Assembly (NCBI GenBank): GCA_013407085.1
Contig: JACCGJ010020209.1
Location: 1 to 64,000 of the forward strand
Source: Atriophallophorus winterbourni
Taxonomy: Eukaryota > Platyhelminthes > Trematoda > Plagiorchiida > Microphallidae
Length of the DNA: 64,000 nucleotides
Reading direction: 5' to 3'
The notes below the pieces were generated by a model, which did not search any database, was not told the origin of the DNA, and saw only the letters and a list, made by a program, of their open reading frames with translations. The translations under genes were made by a program, and so were the position numbers. Below, piece after piece: positions 1 to 11,579 of the stretch. The stretch's first letter is position 1; each line of letters opens with the position of its first letter.

Positions 1-410
1 TTTGTACGCGCGCTTTCGTGGGTCTATCTATTGATACTTAAAGCAAGAGTAGGAAAGAGGCTTGTCGTTGTGCGTGAGGTGATTGGCTTGTTGTAGCTGG
101 CGTCAGGGAGAAAGATCGCGTGTTTGACCTCGAAACCGGCTGACTATATAAGATGCGCGAAAATGCACTTTTAAATAGTCACAAAATAGTGCGACTAATA
201 AAGAGAGTGACGGGAAGCTGGTTCCTCTTAGTCCGGAAGTAGTAAATGGTTTGTGGTATCGAATGTGCTAGGAGGAGCTCCCTTTTCAATGCCCCATTAA
301 TCCATCAAGTAAAGAAAAAGTGGCATAAGTAACGACTGGTGGACCCATCCAAAATAGTACCGAGATTTGAGTGTATCTCACTTCGTTTCCCCGGTCTCTT
401 GCCCTGCGAC
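1..410. other. Unassigned non-coding flank
   Basis: I see no coding similarity or structural RNA here. The last part leads into a CTAT tract. The short open frame that crosses into the tract is low-complexity and not a gene. Confidence 0.5.
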
Positions 411-471
411 CTATCAATCTATCTATCTATTTATCTATCTATCCTTCTATCTAACTATCTATCTATCTATC
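411..471 (+). repeat. Short degenerate CTAT microsatellite
   Basis: About 60 bp of CTAT repeats interrupted by a few substitutions. It directly precedes the same unique-looking sequence that follows the far longer tract ending near 10471, so the two are short and expanded versions of one junction. Confidence 0.9.
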
Positions 472-1060
472 AATATATGGAGACGGTAAGATCAGATTCA
501 GCGAGCCTTGAATCAGTTGATAAGCGGCACGCAAAGCAATAGGCTTAACAATATCCATATGATGGTAATAATTCAATACGAATTCGTATAATTTCTCACA
601 TGAAGTAAGTGGACTTTGATTGTTTTGGGTGTGGCACATTCACCCATGACAGCGACATTAGACTTGTCTCGCTACATTTATGGACACCTTATTATCACCT
701 CTTGTTCAGTGTAATCGCATTTGTCTCGTTACATTGAATGACCTTCATTCCACATAGACTGTCTGCATTTCTCCCCCCCCAAAGTACTTACAGGTCTGGG
801 TTACACATCACGCTGCCTATGCACTGTGCAATTGTCTGACCTACCTAACATGTCAACGCATTCATGTAACGTTTTAATTATGATACAGATATGTATGTCA
901 ATTGGCCGTCACCGATTTAAGGCTGATAATCTGTGGGGTGAAATGATTACAATAGCTAGAAATTCGTATGTTAAAATAAAGCCAAATTCTTCTAGTTTAA
1001 TTTATTGTGTTGCTCAGATCCCCCGAAATTACACTTCAGAGACAGCGGAGACAGTAAGAT
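472..1060 (+). repeat. Interspersed repeat, copy 1 (second copy at 10472-11056)
   Basis: Nearly the same sequence appears after both CTAT tracts. It starts with a block resembling the hammerhead-repeat monomer of the 44-47 kb array read on its opposite strand (GAGACGGTAAGATCAG, then a GCCTTGAA block). It carries no credible ORF. I infer a non-autonomous or Penelope-LTR-like repeat. Confidence 0.7.
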
Positions 1061-1709
1061 CAGATTCAACCGAAGCATACACTGTAATCTCGCGGGCTGA
1101 GACTGTCTTTCGATTCAAGCGAGTGAGGGGTTGACGATTTCGCGCAAACTCGCAATCTGATTGGACGAAAGTGCGCACATTGTACAGGCTAGAAGACTAC
1201 AGGGGGCGAATGAAACTAAACGCATGTAGTGAGAGGGGAGCTACGTGGAAATTATTGGTCTATCTCACAGAGCATGAGCGGTTAGTTTACGCGCAATATC
1301 ATTCAGAAATATTTATGAGTCACAAGCTACATGGTAGTTCAAACAGCTCACTAAATTTCATGCAGCTTCACTAATGGAACGTTTTCCGTGATGCACAATC
1401 ACCCAAGAGAGCAACATTCCACTCGTCTCAACACAACACATTTTTATCGCATTTGATTGCACTATAAAACATGGCCATGTCCAATTTACTAGCTCAGGTT
1501 AAGAAAGCCAATGGATGGGAAAAAATATATATATTGAATGGCTGTAATCAGATGGTTTGTGGTGGTTCAGGCTACGTGAAATTACAGTATATGTGTAAAA
1601 AAGTAAAAAAGGTAACCACTCACAATAATTCTTCGATTGAACTGAAAGCGATTCTCCCCGGCTTGGCGATTGACTATTCCGGTCCAAACGTCAAAGTATT
1701 ATCACCGCG

Positions 1710-1942
1710 GTAAATCCGAGAATTAAGCGCGGCTGAAATATGGAGCGGTCCTTTTATAGCAGGCAAGAAATCTTCCCAGAATCCACAGTCAGAACTCCAA
1801 GCACGCAATACGGGTATCAAAAGAGATGATAAGAGCAACTCCGAGCAAACGAAAATTTATATTCGTAAAATCCGGGTACAATTCAAAAAGTGTACATTGA
1901 TTGATACAAACAAAAATGTTTACAGAAAAACGCCATAGTACA
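1710..1942 (-). repeat. Probable LTR of the minus-strand gypsy element (minimum extent)
   Basis: On the minus strand the integrase frame is followed by a short G-run tract (probable polypurine tract near 1943-1950) and then by sequence starting TGTACTATGG at 1942. A TATA-box-like TATAAAAG sits at 1751-1758. This order (pol end, G-rich tract, TG start, TATA) is that of a 3' LTR. The far end is uncertain and may extend to about 1470. Confidence 0.55.
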
Positions 1943-2562
1943 CCCCCGCTAGAGCGTCGTGTCTAAAGAAGGCGCTCGAAGAAAACGTTAGGCTGTGAAG
2001 TCATCAAACTTTGATGGAAAATGGACTCTACGACCAGATCGGGTTTGCCTGTTATGGTCAGTTTGTTTGATACACGGGGGTAAAGGGGGTTTCGTTGGGG
2101 CTTCGGGAGTACCGGTGAGCTTTGGTTTGGGGGGTGGAGGGACAAAATCATGAGGAGCAACGTTCGGGTTATTTTCTTTCGCCTCTGGTGCCGGTTCGAC
2201 GTAGGCTACTTTCAAACGATCGACGCTGACGGTCTCGTGTGTTCCGTTGCGGTCAATAACGAAGTATTTTGGATACCTGTTGATTACCTTGTATGGCCCT
2301 ATGTTTGGCGGCTGTAGCGGTCGACGTACATGATCTACCCGCACAAACACGAAGTCGCAAGTATTCAAGTCGGGTGGAATGGAGCAGGGTTGCTCATGCT
2401 GTCGAGTTAGAGTAGCCCGTAAGTTTTTCATGAAGCTGCGAAGGCGGCTGACATATTGTGGCACAGTAAGGTCCAATGATGAGTCGGAAGATGTCAGGAA
2501 TTCGCCTGGAAGGGTAAGTGTACTACCATACACCATTTCAGCAGCTGAACACACTAGGTCTT

Positions 2563-2717
2563 TGTGGAGTGGCTGTCAGCATAAATACTCATTGTCCAAT
2601 CAGAATGCAGTAGCTGTCAGTGTGTCTATCTCTGTATTGTAATTCCCATGATGATTCATTATGTTTGTTGACGTGTAGTGAATACACATCTGTCGCTCTG
2701 ATCTTGACTTTTCTACA
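2563..2717 (+). repeat. TRIM copy a, 5' LTR (155 bp)
   Basis: Begins TGTGGAG and ends CTACA, nearly identical to the LTR at 3402-3556 and to LTRs near 12.6, 13.2, 28.8, 49.7 and 51.1 kb. Confidence 0.9.
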
Positions 2718-3388
2718 TGGTGACGAGGGTGATCGACGAGAAAACGTCGGATAGAACTGACAACACCCGTTTTAGCGGCTTTAATGTTCGACCACCGGCA
2801 ACACTCGCAATGGAAGGTGATGAAGGATTGGCAACTGTGGAAGGAACAGTTTAGCGACATTCGGACGTTGGCGAATCTGACGAATACCGATAAAACGTAT
2901 CAAATGGTGACGCTGAGGAATGCGCTTGGTGAACATGCGACGAAATTCATACAGCGTTTCACCTTTGATGAGAACGAAGACGCAGATGACTGGGAAACAA
3001 TTTTCGCGAAGCTCGAAGAACATTACCTCGGTCAAGCGAACCAGAGATGGAAACTGTAGAAGCAACAGTTAAGCCACTTTCGGAAGTTGGCGAATCTGAC
3101 GAATACCGATAAAACGTATCAAATGGTGACGCTGAGGAATGCGCTTGGTGAACAGGCGACAAAGTTCATACGGTGTTTCACATTTGATGAGAACGAAGAT
3201 GCAGATGTCTTGGAAACAATCTTCGCGAAGCTCGAAGAATATTGCCTCGGTCGAGTGAACGATACATTTGAACGATATAAATTCAATTGTCGCGTCCAAG
3301 ATGCCGATGAGCCGATCAAACATGAAAGAGATCCAGAGCCTCCAAAAGAAATAAATTTGCGCAACCGCAAAGTACGTAAGTTCATTTG
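2716..3388 (+). pseudogene. TRIM gag-like ORF, frameshifted, with an internal tandem duplication
   Basis: The reading frame starts with an ATG overlapping the LTR end (MVTRVIDEKTSDRTD). Compared with the open copy at 12773-13237, about 11 bp are missing near 2830, which shifts the frame. A segment of about 235 bp (KEQFSDIRTLANLTNTD block) is then repeated in tandem (about 2828-3050 and 3055-3300). The open copy resembles the N-terminal part of Ty3/gypsy gag; no zinc knuckle or protease is visible. The duplication is unique to this copy. Confidence 0.75.
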
Positions 3389-3401
3389 AAAAACGGAAGG
3401 A

Positions 3402-3556
3402 TGTGGAGTGGCTGTCAGCATAAATACTCATTGTCCAATCAGAATGCAGTAGCTGTCAGTGTGTCTGTCTCTGTATTGTAATTCCCATGATGATTCATTA
3501 TGTTTGTTGACGTGTAGTGTATACACATCTGTCGCTCTGATCTTGACTTTTCTACA
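3402..3556 (+). repeat. TRIM copy a, 3' LTR (155 bp)
   Basis: Same length and ends as the 5' LTR. The preceding 13 bases are purine-rich apart from one C, as expected of a polypurine tract. Confidence 0.9.
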
Positions 3557-4252
3557 GTCTTCTTTCACTGTGGTACGTATACCAAGAAGTACTAGGGGTA
3601 GTATCTCGGACCAACGTTCAGTATTCCCATGACACATGAGTGCGGCTTTCAGTTGGCGGTGAAATCTTTCGACTAAGCCGTTCGAATAAGGGTGGTAGGC
3701 TGTAGTCTGAATGTGTTTCGTACCGAGCATGTTGTTCAGTTCCTTGAAAAGCGTTGATTGGAATTGGGAACCTCGATCAGTAGTGATGGTGTTTGGTACG
3801 CCAAAATTACTGATCCAGTTCTGAACAAAAGCTTTAGCAACAGTTTCTGCACTGATATCAGGGATTGCTACTGTCATTGGCCAACACGTAAAACGATAAA
3901 TGCAGGTAAGTATGTAGCAACATCCGTTAGAGACTGCTAGTGGGCCCACGAGATCCAAATGCACGTGTTGGAAACGTTCAGTAACTGTGGGAACGTACCA
4001 GGGTGCTGATGTGTCGTTGAACCTTGCTCTGTTGACATCGCAAGCAACTTTTTGTCCAAATTTGTATGTATTTATGCATGTCAGATCAGAGGTAACGAGA
4101 ACTGATTAATTTTCGTGTCGCTCTTACTCCCGGATGTGAAAAAACCATGCAAGTGGTCAAAAACTCTACGTCTCATGTCTGATGGGACGATCGGACGCGG
4201 TTTTCCTGTTGCCATGTCACAAACCAGGTAATGTGGAGAATCGGGTATCGGA

Positions 4253-4544
4253 ACTCAGCGTCATCCCACCTAACGAAACCGAACGCAAGTGTCCGTCGGG
4301 ATTGACCCTTCAGGCGGCCAACGGTACTCGGATAGCCACTTATGGTCATCGGTCCCTCGCGGTAGACCTGGGCTTACGAAGATCGTTCCACTGGGTGTTC
4401 ACCATTGCAGACGTGAAAACTCCAATTTTTGGTGCAGATTTTTTGTCTAATTTCAACCTCGCGGTGAACATAAGCCAACGAAGGCTTATTGATAACACCA
4501 CGAAGTTAAATTTAATAGGCAAATACCATTACACATCCATATAG
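4253..4544 (+). pseudogene. Ty3/gypsy protease fragment
   Basis: Translates to the region after the catalytic aspartate of a retroviral-type aspartic protease (ELSVIPPNE, LTLQAANGT, then the C-terminal PIFGADFLSNF). The DTGA catalytic motif is absent because the plus-strand copy begins exactly after it, at the junction with the inverted integrase half. It is followed within a few bases by reverse transcriptase. Non-functional fragment. Confidence 0.8.
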
Positions 4545-4556
4545 TCTATTCGAGTT

Positions 4557-5478
4557 TTGACTCCAGTCGTCACCCACCCTTGTAAGGAACTCATAGCCCA
4601 GTTTCCGGAGATCTTCAAACCACAGTCATTCACAAATGTGGTCAAACACCAGGTCGAACACCACATTGTCACACGTGGCCATCCAGTTTTTTTCAAACCA
4701 CGTAGACTAGCTCCAAACAAACTGGCGATCGCCAAACAAGAGTTTGAACATATGTTGGAGCTAGGAATCATCCGCCCGTCGACCTCACCATGGGCTTCTC
4801 CACTACATATGGTTGAAAAAGTACCGCAGATACGTGGCGCCCATGCAGAGATTATAGGGCACTTAATCGCATTACGGTACCAGACCGTTATCCCATTCCA
4901 CACATCCACGATTTTACGGCGTCCCTAAACGAAAAAACCGTGTTCCCGAAGCTTGACCTAGTACGCGCCTATCACCAAATCCCCGTTGCGAAGGAAGATA
5001 TCCCTAAAACGCTGTCACGACACCATTTGGCTTATATGAATTCGTACGAATGCCATTTGGTCTCCGAAATGCCGCACAAACTTTCCGGCGTTTTATGGAT
5101 CAAGTATTTAAGGGATTGCCCTTCGTATACGTTTATATTGATGACGTGCTAATTGCTAGCAACACATCGAAAGAACATGTTGAGCATCTTCGAGAGGTTT
5201 TTCAGCGCCTATCTCAGTATGGGATTGTCGTGAATCCAGATAAATGCATCTTCCATGTGGAAACACTAGACTTTCTCGGTCACCGCATCGATTCCACCGG
5301 AATTAAACCCGTTGAACAGAAAGTCTCTGTCATCCGCGATTATCCATGCCCGAGTTCAATCCGCCAGTTGCGCCGATTTTTGGGCCTAGTTAACTACTAT
5401 AGACTATTCATTCCTCATTGCGCGAAGTTAGCCCAACCGCTTACAGATTTACTTCGCTGCAAAGAAAGAAATTTTTAA
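4557..5478 (+). pseudogene. Ty3/gypsy reverse transcriptase, broken
   Basis: N-terminal RT sequence (HHIVTRGHPVFFKPRRLAP, LELGIIRPSTSPWASPLHMV) runs to about 4830, then the frame is lost around 4830-4940. It resumes with [15 protein letters not shown] and, in another frame, [18 protein letters not shown], the catalytic YIDD box ([10 protein letters not shown]), FLGHRID and LRRFLGLVNYYR. At least two frameshifts separate the parts. RNase H follows directly at 5479. Confidence 0.88.
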
Positions 5479-6195
5479 ATGAATCCACAAGCGATCGAAG
5501 CTTTTGACACGCTTAAATCCGCCCTTGAGCAGGCGACAACTCTGGCTTATATATCAGCTGAGACAGATGCTCACTTATCGCTTGTTACCGATGCATCAAA
5601 CGAAGCGGTAGGTGCAGTACTCCAACAAGAGGTCGACAACACGATTAGACCCCTAGCCTTCTTCTCACGCCGACTACAGCCAGCGCAGACACGATATAGT
5701 ACCTTTGGTCGCGAGCTCCTCGCTGTTTATTATTCCATTCGCCATTTCCGGCATTTACTCGAAGGTCGCAGTTTCACGGTTTACACCGACCACAAACCGC
5801 TAACGTTTGCACTCGCCACAACTTCCGATCGTTATTCACCGCGAGAGATCCGTCAATTAGACTACATCTCCCAATTCACGAGCGACATTCGTTACCTATC
5901 CGGCTCGTCAAACACAGTGGCGGATACGTTTTCTCGGATTCAACTGAGTGCCATCGACCTGCCTGGAATCGATTTGGAACAACTAGCACGTTCGCAGCAA
6001 TCTGATCCGGTACTAAGTCGCTATGAAACTTCAGAGATGGGAAAAATCCGCCGAGTCCCGATACCCGATTCTCCACATTACCTGGTTTGTGACATGGCAA
6101 CAGGAAAACCGCGTCCGATCGTCCCATCAGACATGAGACGTAGAGTTTTTGACCACTTGCATGGTTTTTCACATCCGCTAGGCATTTATCTCTGG
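5479..6195 (+). pseudogene. Ty3/gypsy RNase H and linker to integrase
   Basis: RNase H motifs are present: LVTDASNEAVGAVLQQ (first acidic residue), RYSTFGRELLAVYYSIRHF (glutamate helix) and TVYTDHKPLTFAL (TDHKPL), followed by the ISQFTSDIRYLSG and NTVADTFSR motifs. The linker up to the integrase zinc domain ends at about 6190, where similarity stops. The last 123 bp are duplicated inverted at 4131-4252. The open frame continues to 6300 in unrelated sequence. Confidence 0.88.
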
Positions 6196-6967
6196 AGATG
6201 GCTACACCCAAATGCAAGATTCATATTTATCCAAATTATTTCATGGAACAAGCGGTATAAACTCAAACGCGGCATTATTTCCAGGTTCATTCGTTTCTGA
6301 TAACCAATGAAAAATTGGATCTCACGATGGTATATTCTTTGAAGGTGTATTCTGTGAAGCGATCAAGTCGCATATTTGAAGCTTCCATGGGTTGTCTCGT
6401 TACTAAATCTATGCACACTACAAGTCTGCTCGTCAAACATCGTGCAAAATGGATAATTTTCATACGTTTTGAATGAAAATACATTTTGAACAATTAGCTA
6501 AATAATGCTGACAGATATGCAATGTACACACACAAAATTAATAGGATTCCAGTAGCATAGCTGTGACTAATTACGAAACAAACAAATCAGCAAATAATCG
6601 GTGCCAATCAATCAGCGGTTATTATTCTGCAATTATTTTCACATCCATTTACGCTGAAGCCCAATTCGGATGCAATTTCACATTAGCCATTCAGTGCAGT
6701 CTCGTTCAGCAAGCTAGCCACTCAAACCATTTCGCACCCCAAGCCACCGGGCGGGCCATCGATCCCCGGTCCACGCATCACCCGTTCAAATCGAGAGGAT
6801 TATCGATTGAGGTGCGCACGTGCCGGCGTCATCTGATTGGTGCGTGCGATCATGTGATTGCATCACTCGGGCCACCGACCACAAAGGCTGGCTGGCTGGC
6901 TATCAAGCAAGGCAATGGGACTGACCTTCAGGCCAATAGGATTGCCGTGTCTAATGATTAGCGATAC
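6196..6967. other. Unassigned spacer
   Basis: Follows the point where the gypsy sequence stops. Open frames here show no recognisable domain, and I see no repeat match elsewhere in the window. Confidence 0.4.
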
Positions 6968-7003
6968 AACTGCGAGGGGTCCACGACCGTTGCGCCTTGA
7001 CAA

Positions 7004-7185
7004 TTGCTCCGCGACAATTGCTCCTCGGACAGTTGCTCCTCGGACAGTTGCTCCTCGGACAGTTGCTCCTCGGACAGTTGCTCCTCGGACAGTTGCTCCT
7101 TGGACATTTGCTCCTTGACCAATTGCTCCTTGCCCTATTGCTCCTTGCTCTATTGCTCCTTGACCAATTGCTCTATGAATTTTAG
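7004..7185 (+). repeat. 15-bp minisatellite, left arm of the foldback element
   Basis: About 12 units of the type GCTCCTCGGACAGTT, drifting to GCTCCTTGACCAATT at the inner side. The three ORFs read through it are repeat artefacts. Confidence 0.9.
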
Positions 7186-7522
7186 ATCACGATCAGATTG
7201 GTTAACATTGAGACGAAAATAATTCATACAAGTGAAGACAAGTATTATTTCTTCTTTGAACATTTTAATAAAAATTGAATAAAATACTATAGATCACTGT
7301 AATAAAAATAACAATAACTAAGCCATGTGTTTTTTAGTGTTTTTTCAAAAAATCCTGGTCTCATGTCTGATAACTGCACAAAAAGATATCACTGTTATAA
7401 AACATCTTCCAAACTACTGTCTTGATTGTCTTCTCCTTCTTCTTCTGCAACAGAAGCCTACAAAATGTAGCAAAAGGCAATGCTCTTCAGTACACTCACG
7501 GTATCCCGACCCTGCTGACCTT

Positions 7523-8127
7523 CTACAACTCTTTTAATTCTTTCTGCCACCATGGTAAGTCTGCATGGATACGACATGTAGTCTCTGGAACACCTCTAAG
7601 AATGTAAGCATTTAAGAGTACTTTTTCCACGTCCTCCGCAGATTGCAGCGTTATTCTTAAAAGGCGAGGATCATCCTTGTGAGGAGAATTCGTGTGGCGG
7701 TTTAATCGAACTACTGATGAAGTAGTAACTGCGGCCAAGCTCATCTGACTGCAGAGTTTATACCACTCAGCTAAGTCATGTTTTTGCTTAGCTTCAAACA
7801 GCGTTTCCTTCGACTCGGTCACGTTTGTACATATAACGCTAAGGTTTACAACCGCGGATTTTGTTTTATAATGTGAGTCAGTCATTTTAGTAGCAGTGGT
7901 TTTTTGAGTCACTGATCCCAACGAACGCCTCCCCGTTTTAGTCACCATCTGCGCGGTTATCTGGGCAAATGTTGGCCTGCTCGATTATGATGGATCATCT
8001 ACCGGCTCTTCGGCAGTAACGACGGTGTCTTTATGACATTTATTATCAGTTCATTTAGTTTTTGTATACTGGATTCCATTCCATTTAGACGCGTCTCAAT
8101 ATCATATTCAGGGGTCTTCGTTGCCGA
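7523..8127 (-). pseudogene. CR1-B ORF1 fragment inside the foldback element
   Basis: The minus-strand translation (VVNLSVICTNVTESKETLF, LLRITLQSAEDVEKVLLNA) is nearly identical to part of the ORF1 at 17545-18719, from its coiled-coil-like region through the first RRM-like module. It is cut off at both ends. Around 7901 it lacks a 29-bp segment present in the 18.3-kb copy, and here the frame runs open across that point. It is probably an internal passenger of the foldback element. Confidence 0.85.
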
Positions 8128-8277
8128 GTAAACAAGTAAACAAGTGAACTGAGTTCAAGCTCAAACCAGCAAGAGTGACCCCACTGTTGATTTTTATGTG
8201 TGAACGAAAGCGAAAAGACCACTGTTCTGGGCGACTCCATCTCCGTGGAACTGAGTTCAAGTGAACTCAGTTCACTT

Positions 8278-8410
8278 GTACAAGGAGCAATTGGTCAAGG
8301 AGCAAATGTCCAAGGAGCAACTGTCCAAGGAGCAACTGTCCGAGGAGCAATTGTCCGAGGAGCAATTGTCGCGGAGCAACTGTCGGGGAGCAATTGTCAA
8401 GGAGCAACTG
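8278..8410 (-). repeat. 15-bp minisatellite, right arm of the foldback element
   Basis: Same unit as the left arm in inverted orientation (AAGGAGCAACTGTCC-type), about 9 units. Together the arms could form a long hairpin. Confidence 0.9.
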
Positions 8411-8429
8411 TCGGTACCCCAACTGCGAG

Positions 8430-9600
8430 TAGTGAAGCTGGTTTGATGAAAACCGATAAGCAAAGGACAGCTTAATTATTGTGCTTACAACCGACCAGTA
8501 ACGAGTCAACCGCGATAAAATGGAAACATGTTTGTGATACTAGTCCCGGCACATTTACTGGCGGTTCGATACCGTAAAACCCAAACTAGCGCTATTGATT
8601 TCTTTAATTTCTCTCATGCAATTGAAAGGTACAAACCCTTTGCATTCAATAACATAATACCGAGCAAAATATTATATTTTTTATTAAGGTTTCAAAAATT
8701 ATACCAGCGTAGGCACCTAAAACCAATGCAATATCGTCCCAATGACACTTACAAACATAACGGTGATGCCATCAGTGTTGCCTGTCGCAACGAGAATCTA
8801 CTCTCGTTAATGACAGCCATCAAAACAACGATTGCAAGCTTACAAAGCTAACATATATCTCTATTCTCGATAGCACATTCACGACATACAATGACGTTTG
8901 TTTCGGCCCCCGACACTTCTGTTGTCACTACATGCAATATGATACCAATGTTTCTTTCTAGCAATGAACACAATAAGTGAGATTGATAGTTTTGTCGAAG
9001 CGATTGAATTTATATCCAGGATTAATAACAAGGCTCCCATCCATGAAGAATAAACGCCAATTTACTCAGCCAAAATCAGACGGTTACTAACATTAGCTGA
9101 TCAATATTATTATCTGATTCAAAGGAGAATATGAATGATCGGATAGCAACATAACCGTTCACACAAATCCTGTGTACTAAAAACTAAGCGATTAAATAAA
9201 TTTTACGCTAGTGTTTTAATAATGCGAGTCGTTTATTAAAATCACCATTCATGAAATGGTGAAATCATAATCAGTTTCTTACTTGTAAATTAAAGAAAGT
9301 CCATGCCACTAAATTCCAGGCATAGCCTAGTATCATATTCAAATTCCTAGATAATTGCAAGCAACAACAATGAGGAGAATAACAACCATGCGTCACCCTA
9401 ACACTCAAGTGTAAATCAGAGATAACAGTCCATATAATATCCTATTAAAAAGCATCTAATTCAATAATGAATAACCCATGTTGATCAATTTAGCGAGCCG
9501 AACGTATCGTGAACCTGTTTTCTTCGTCAGCGAGCAAATGAAGGGCGAGGAACCTAATGCGGGATAACGCGTCGATTAGTCAATGAATATCTATCTACTT
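8430..9600. other. AT-rich spacer without recognised features
   Basis: No coding similarity, tandem repeat or structural RNA was recognised on either strand. Confidence 0.5.
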
Positions 9601-9689
9601 GTCTATAAATAAATCTATTTATATATTAATATATCTATCTAACTATTTATCTTTCCATCCGTAACATTTTGATTTATAAAACTCTCCTC

Positions 9690-10471
<782 letters not shown>

Positions 10472-11056
10472 ATATATGGAGACGGTAAGATCAGATTCAG
10501 CGAGCCTTGAATCAGTTGATAAGTGTTACACAAAGCATTAGGCTTAACAATATACATATGATGGTAATAATTCAATAAGAATCCGTATAATTTCTCACAT
10601 GAAGTAAGGGGAGTTTGATTGTATTGTGTGTGGCACATTCACCTATGAAAGCGACGTTTTACTTGTCTCGCTACATTTAATGACACGTCATTATCTCCTC
10701 TTGTTCAATGTTATCGCATTTGTCTCGTTACATTGAATGACCTTCATTCCACATAGACTGTCTGCGTTTCCCCCCTATATTAATTACAAGTCTGGGTTAC
10801 ACGTCACGCTGCCTATGCACTGTGCAATTTTCTGACCTACTTAACATGTCAACGCATTCATGTAACGTCACATAGACTGTCTGCATTTCTCTTCCCCAAA
10901 TTACTTACAAGTCTGGGTTACACATCACGCTGCCTATGCACTGTGCAATTGTCTGATCTACCTAACATGTCAACGCATTCATGTCACGTTTTAATTATGA
11001 TACAGATATGTAAACCAGTGTCAATTGGCCGTCACCGATTTAAGGCTGATAATCTC
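10472..11056 (+). repeat. Interspersed repeat, copy 2
   Basis: Matches 472-1060. A block of about 110 bp containing 'CACATAGACTGTCTGC' and 'GCTGCCTATGCACTGTGC' occurs twice in tandem here (about 10751-10867 and 10868-10985) but once in copy 1. Confidence 0.8.
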
Positions 11057-11412
11057 AAATTAAATACCTCCGCATGAGATATCCGATTCATCTGAAATGC
11101 TTGCTTACATTTTTCTAACCGCCACTCCTTGCATGCTCAGTGATTAGTGTATAGAACTTCGTTGACCGCGAATCGCTCTGAATGGTTCTGCTAATTTGAA
11201 TGTTCCTCAAAACACGTGATAAAGATTTCTCTCCTAATCTCTCGAATGTAGTCAGTATTCAAGTTTTGCGCTGATATGCCGCTGTTGGGTAAAGTTAGCA
11301 CGAATAACCTGTTTAAACACACATGTACATACATACACAGCTGGGGGTAAATCTCACGATATTACACAAAATTCTCATTTGCATCCATTACGATAACAAA
11401 CAAATGCGGACT

Positions 11413-11454
11413 CCACGAACGGTTTCGTGATGTTTGCAATCATCAGATAGGGAC
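11413..11454 (-). ncRNA. Degenerate hammerhead ribozyme
   Basis: On the minus strand CTGATGA (11440-11446) and GAAAC (11422-11426) keep the hammerhead spacing, but stem II (TTGC/TCAC) no longer pairs well and the stem III palindrome ACCGGT has become ACCGTT. Probably inactive. Confidence 0.55.
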
Positions 11455-11537
11455 ATTACAATCGGGATCCGCATGCATTAAAACAGTGGAAGAATGGTAA
11501 ACTTTGTGGTGTACACACCCTCATCCCTTACACAACA

Positions 11538-11578
11538 CAACCGGTTTCTGACTGTTTGCTGGCATCAGGTGGGGACAG
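11538..11578 (-). ncRNA. Hammerhead remnant with broken core
   Basis: On the minus strand CTGATGC replaces CTGATGA, followed by GAAACCGGT at the usual distance. Loss of A9 should abolish cleavage. The surrounding sequence resembles the 242-bp monomer. Confidence 0.5.
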
Positions 11579-11579
11579 T

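Larger units (their letters stand above)
2563..3556 (+). mobile_element. TRIM-like LTR retrotransposon, copy a, with 5-bp TSD
   Basis: Two 155-bp direct repeats beginning TGTGGAGTGG and ending TTTTCTACA flank an internal region of about 684 bp. GTCTT occurs at both 2558-2562 and 3557-3561 as a target duplication. A TGGTGACGAGGG block directly after the left LTR is a plausible primer-binding site, and a purine tract (AAAAACGGAAGGA) abuts the right LTR. The interior holds only gag-like sequence with no polymerase, so it depends on another element. It sits inside the gypsy integrase in the opposite orientation. Confidence 0.9.
1988..4252 (-). pseudogene. Ty3/gypsy (CsRn1-like) integrase, split by a TRIM insertion
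   Basis: Read on the minus strand, this runs from the RNase H-integrase linker through the integrase. The core (3428-3964) has the catalytic triad: D in HLDLVGP, D in TTDRGSQF and E in GLVERFHRQ. The C-terminal part (1988-2554) has the GPY/F-like module around NIGPYKVINRYPKY. Between 'TTVKED' and 'CSAAEMVYG', which are normally contiguous, lies a TRIM with a GTCTT target duplication. The N-terminal zinc-binding part (about 3990-4170) is frameshifted. The segment 4131-4252 matches the reverse complement of 6058-6180 except for one base in a T-run, so this half and the plus-strand half come from the same or very recent copies. It cannot encode a functional protein now. Confidence 0.88.
6976..8420. 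mobile_element. Foldback-like DNA element with minisatellite arms and 8-bp TSD
   Basis: AACTGCGA stands immediately outside both ends (6968-6975 and 8421-8428). Just inside, the two ends read inwards as similar inverted repeats starting GGGGT, followed by GACAATTGCTCC-type units. Each arm is an array of 15-bp units (left 7004-7185, right about 8278-8410 inverted). The interior carries a minus-strand CR1 ORF1 fragment and no transposase. The 8-bp duplication fits several DNA transposon superfamilies (hAT, P and Merlin among them). The G-rich terminus suggests Merlin to me, but that is a guess. Confidence 0.8.
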
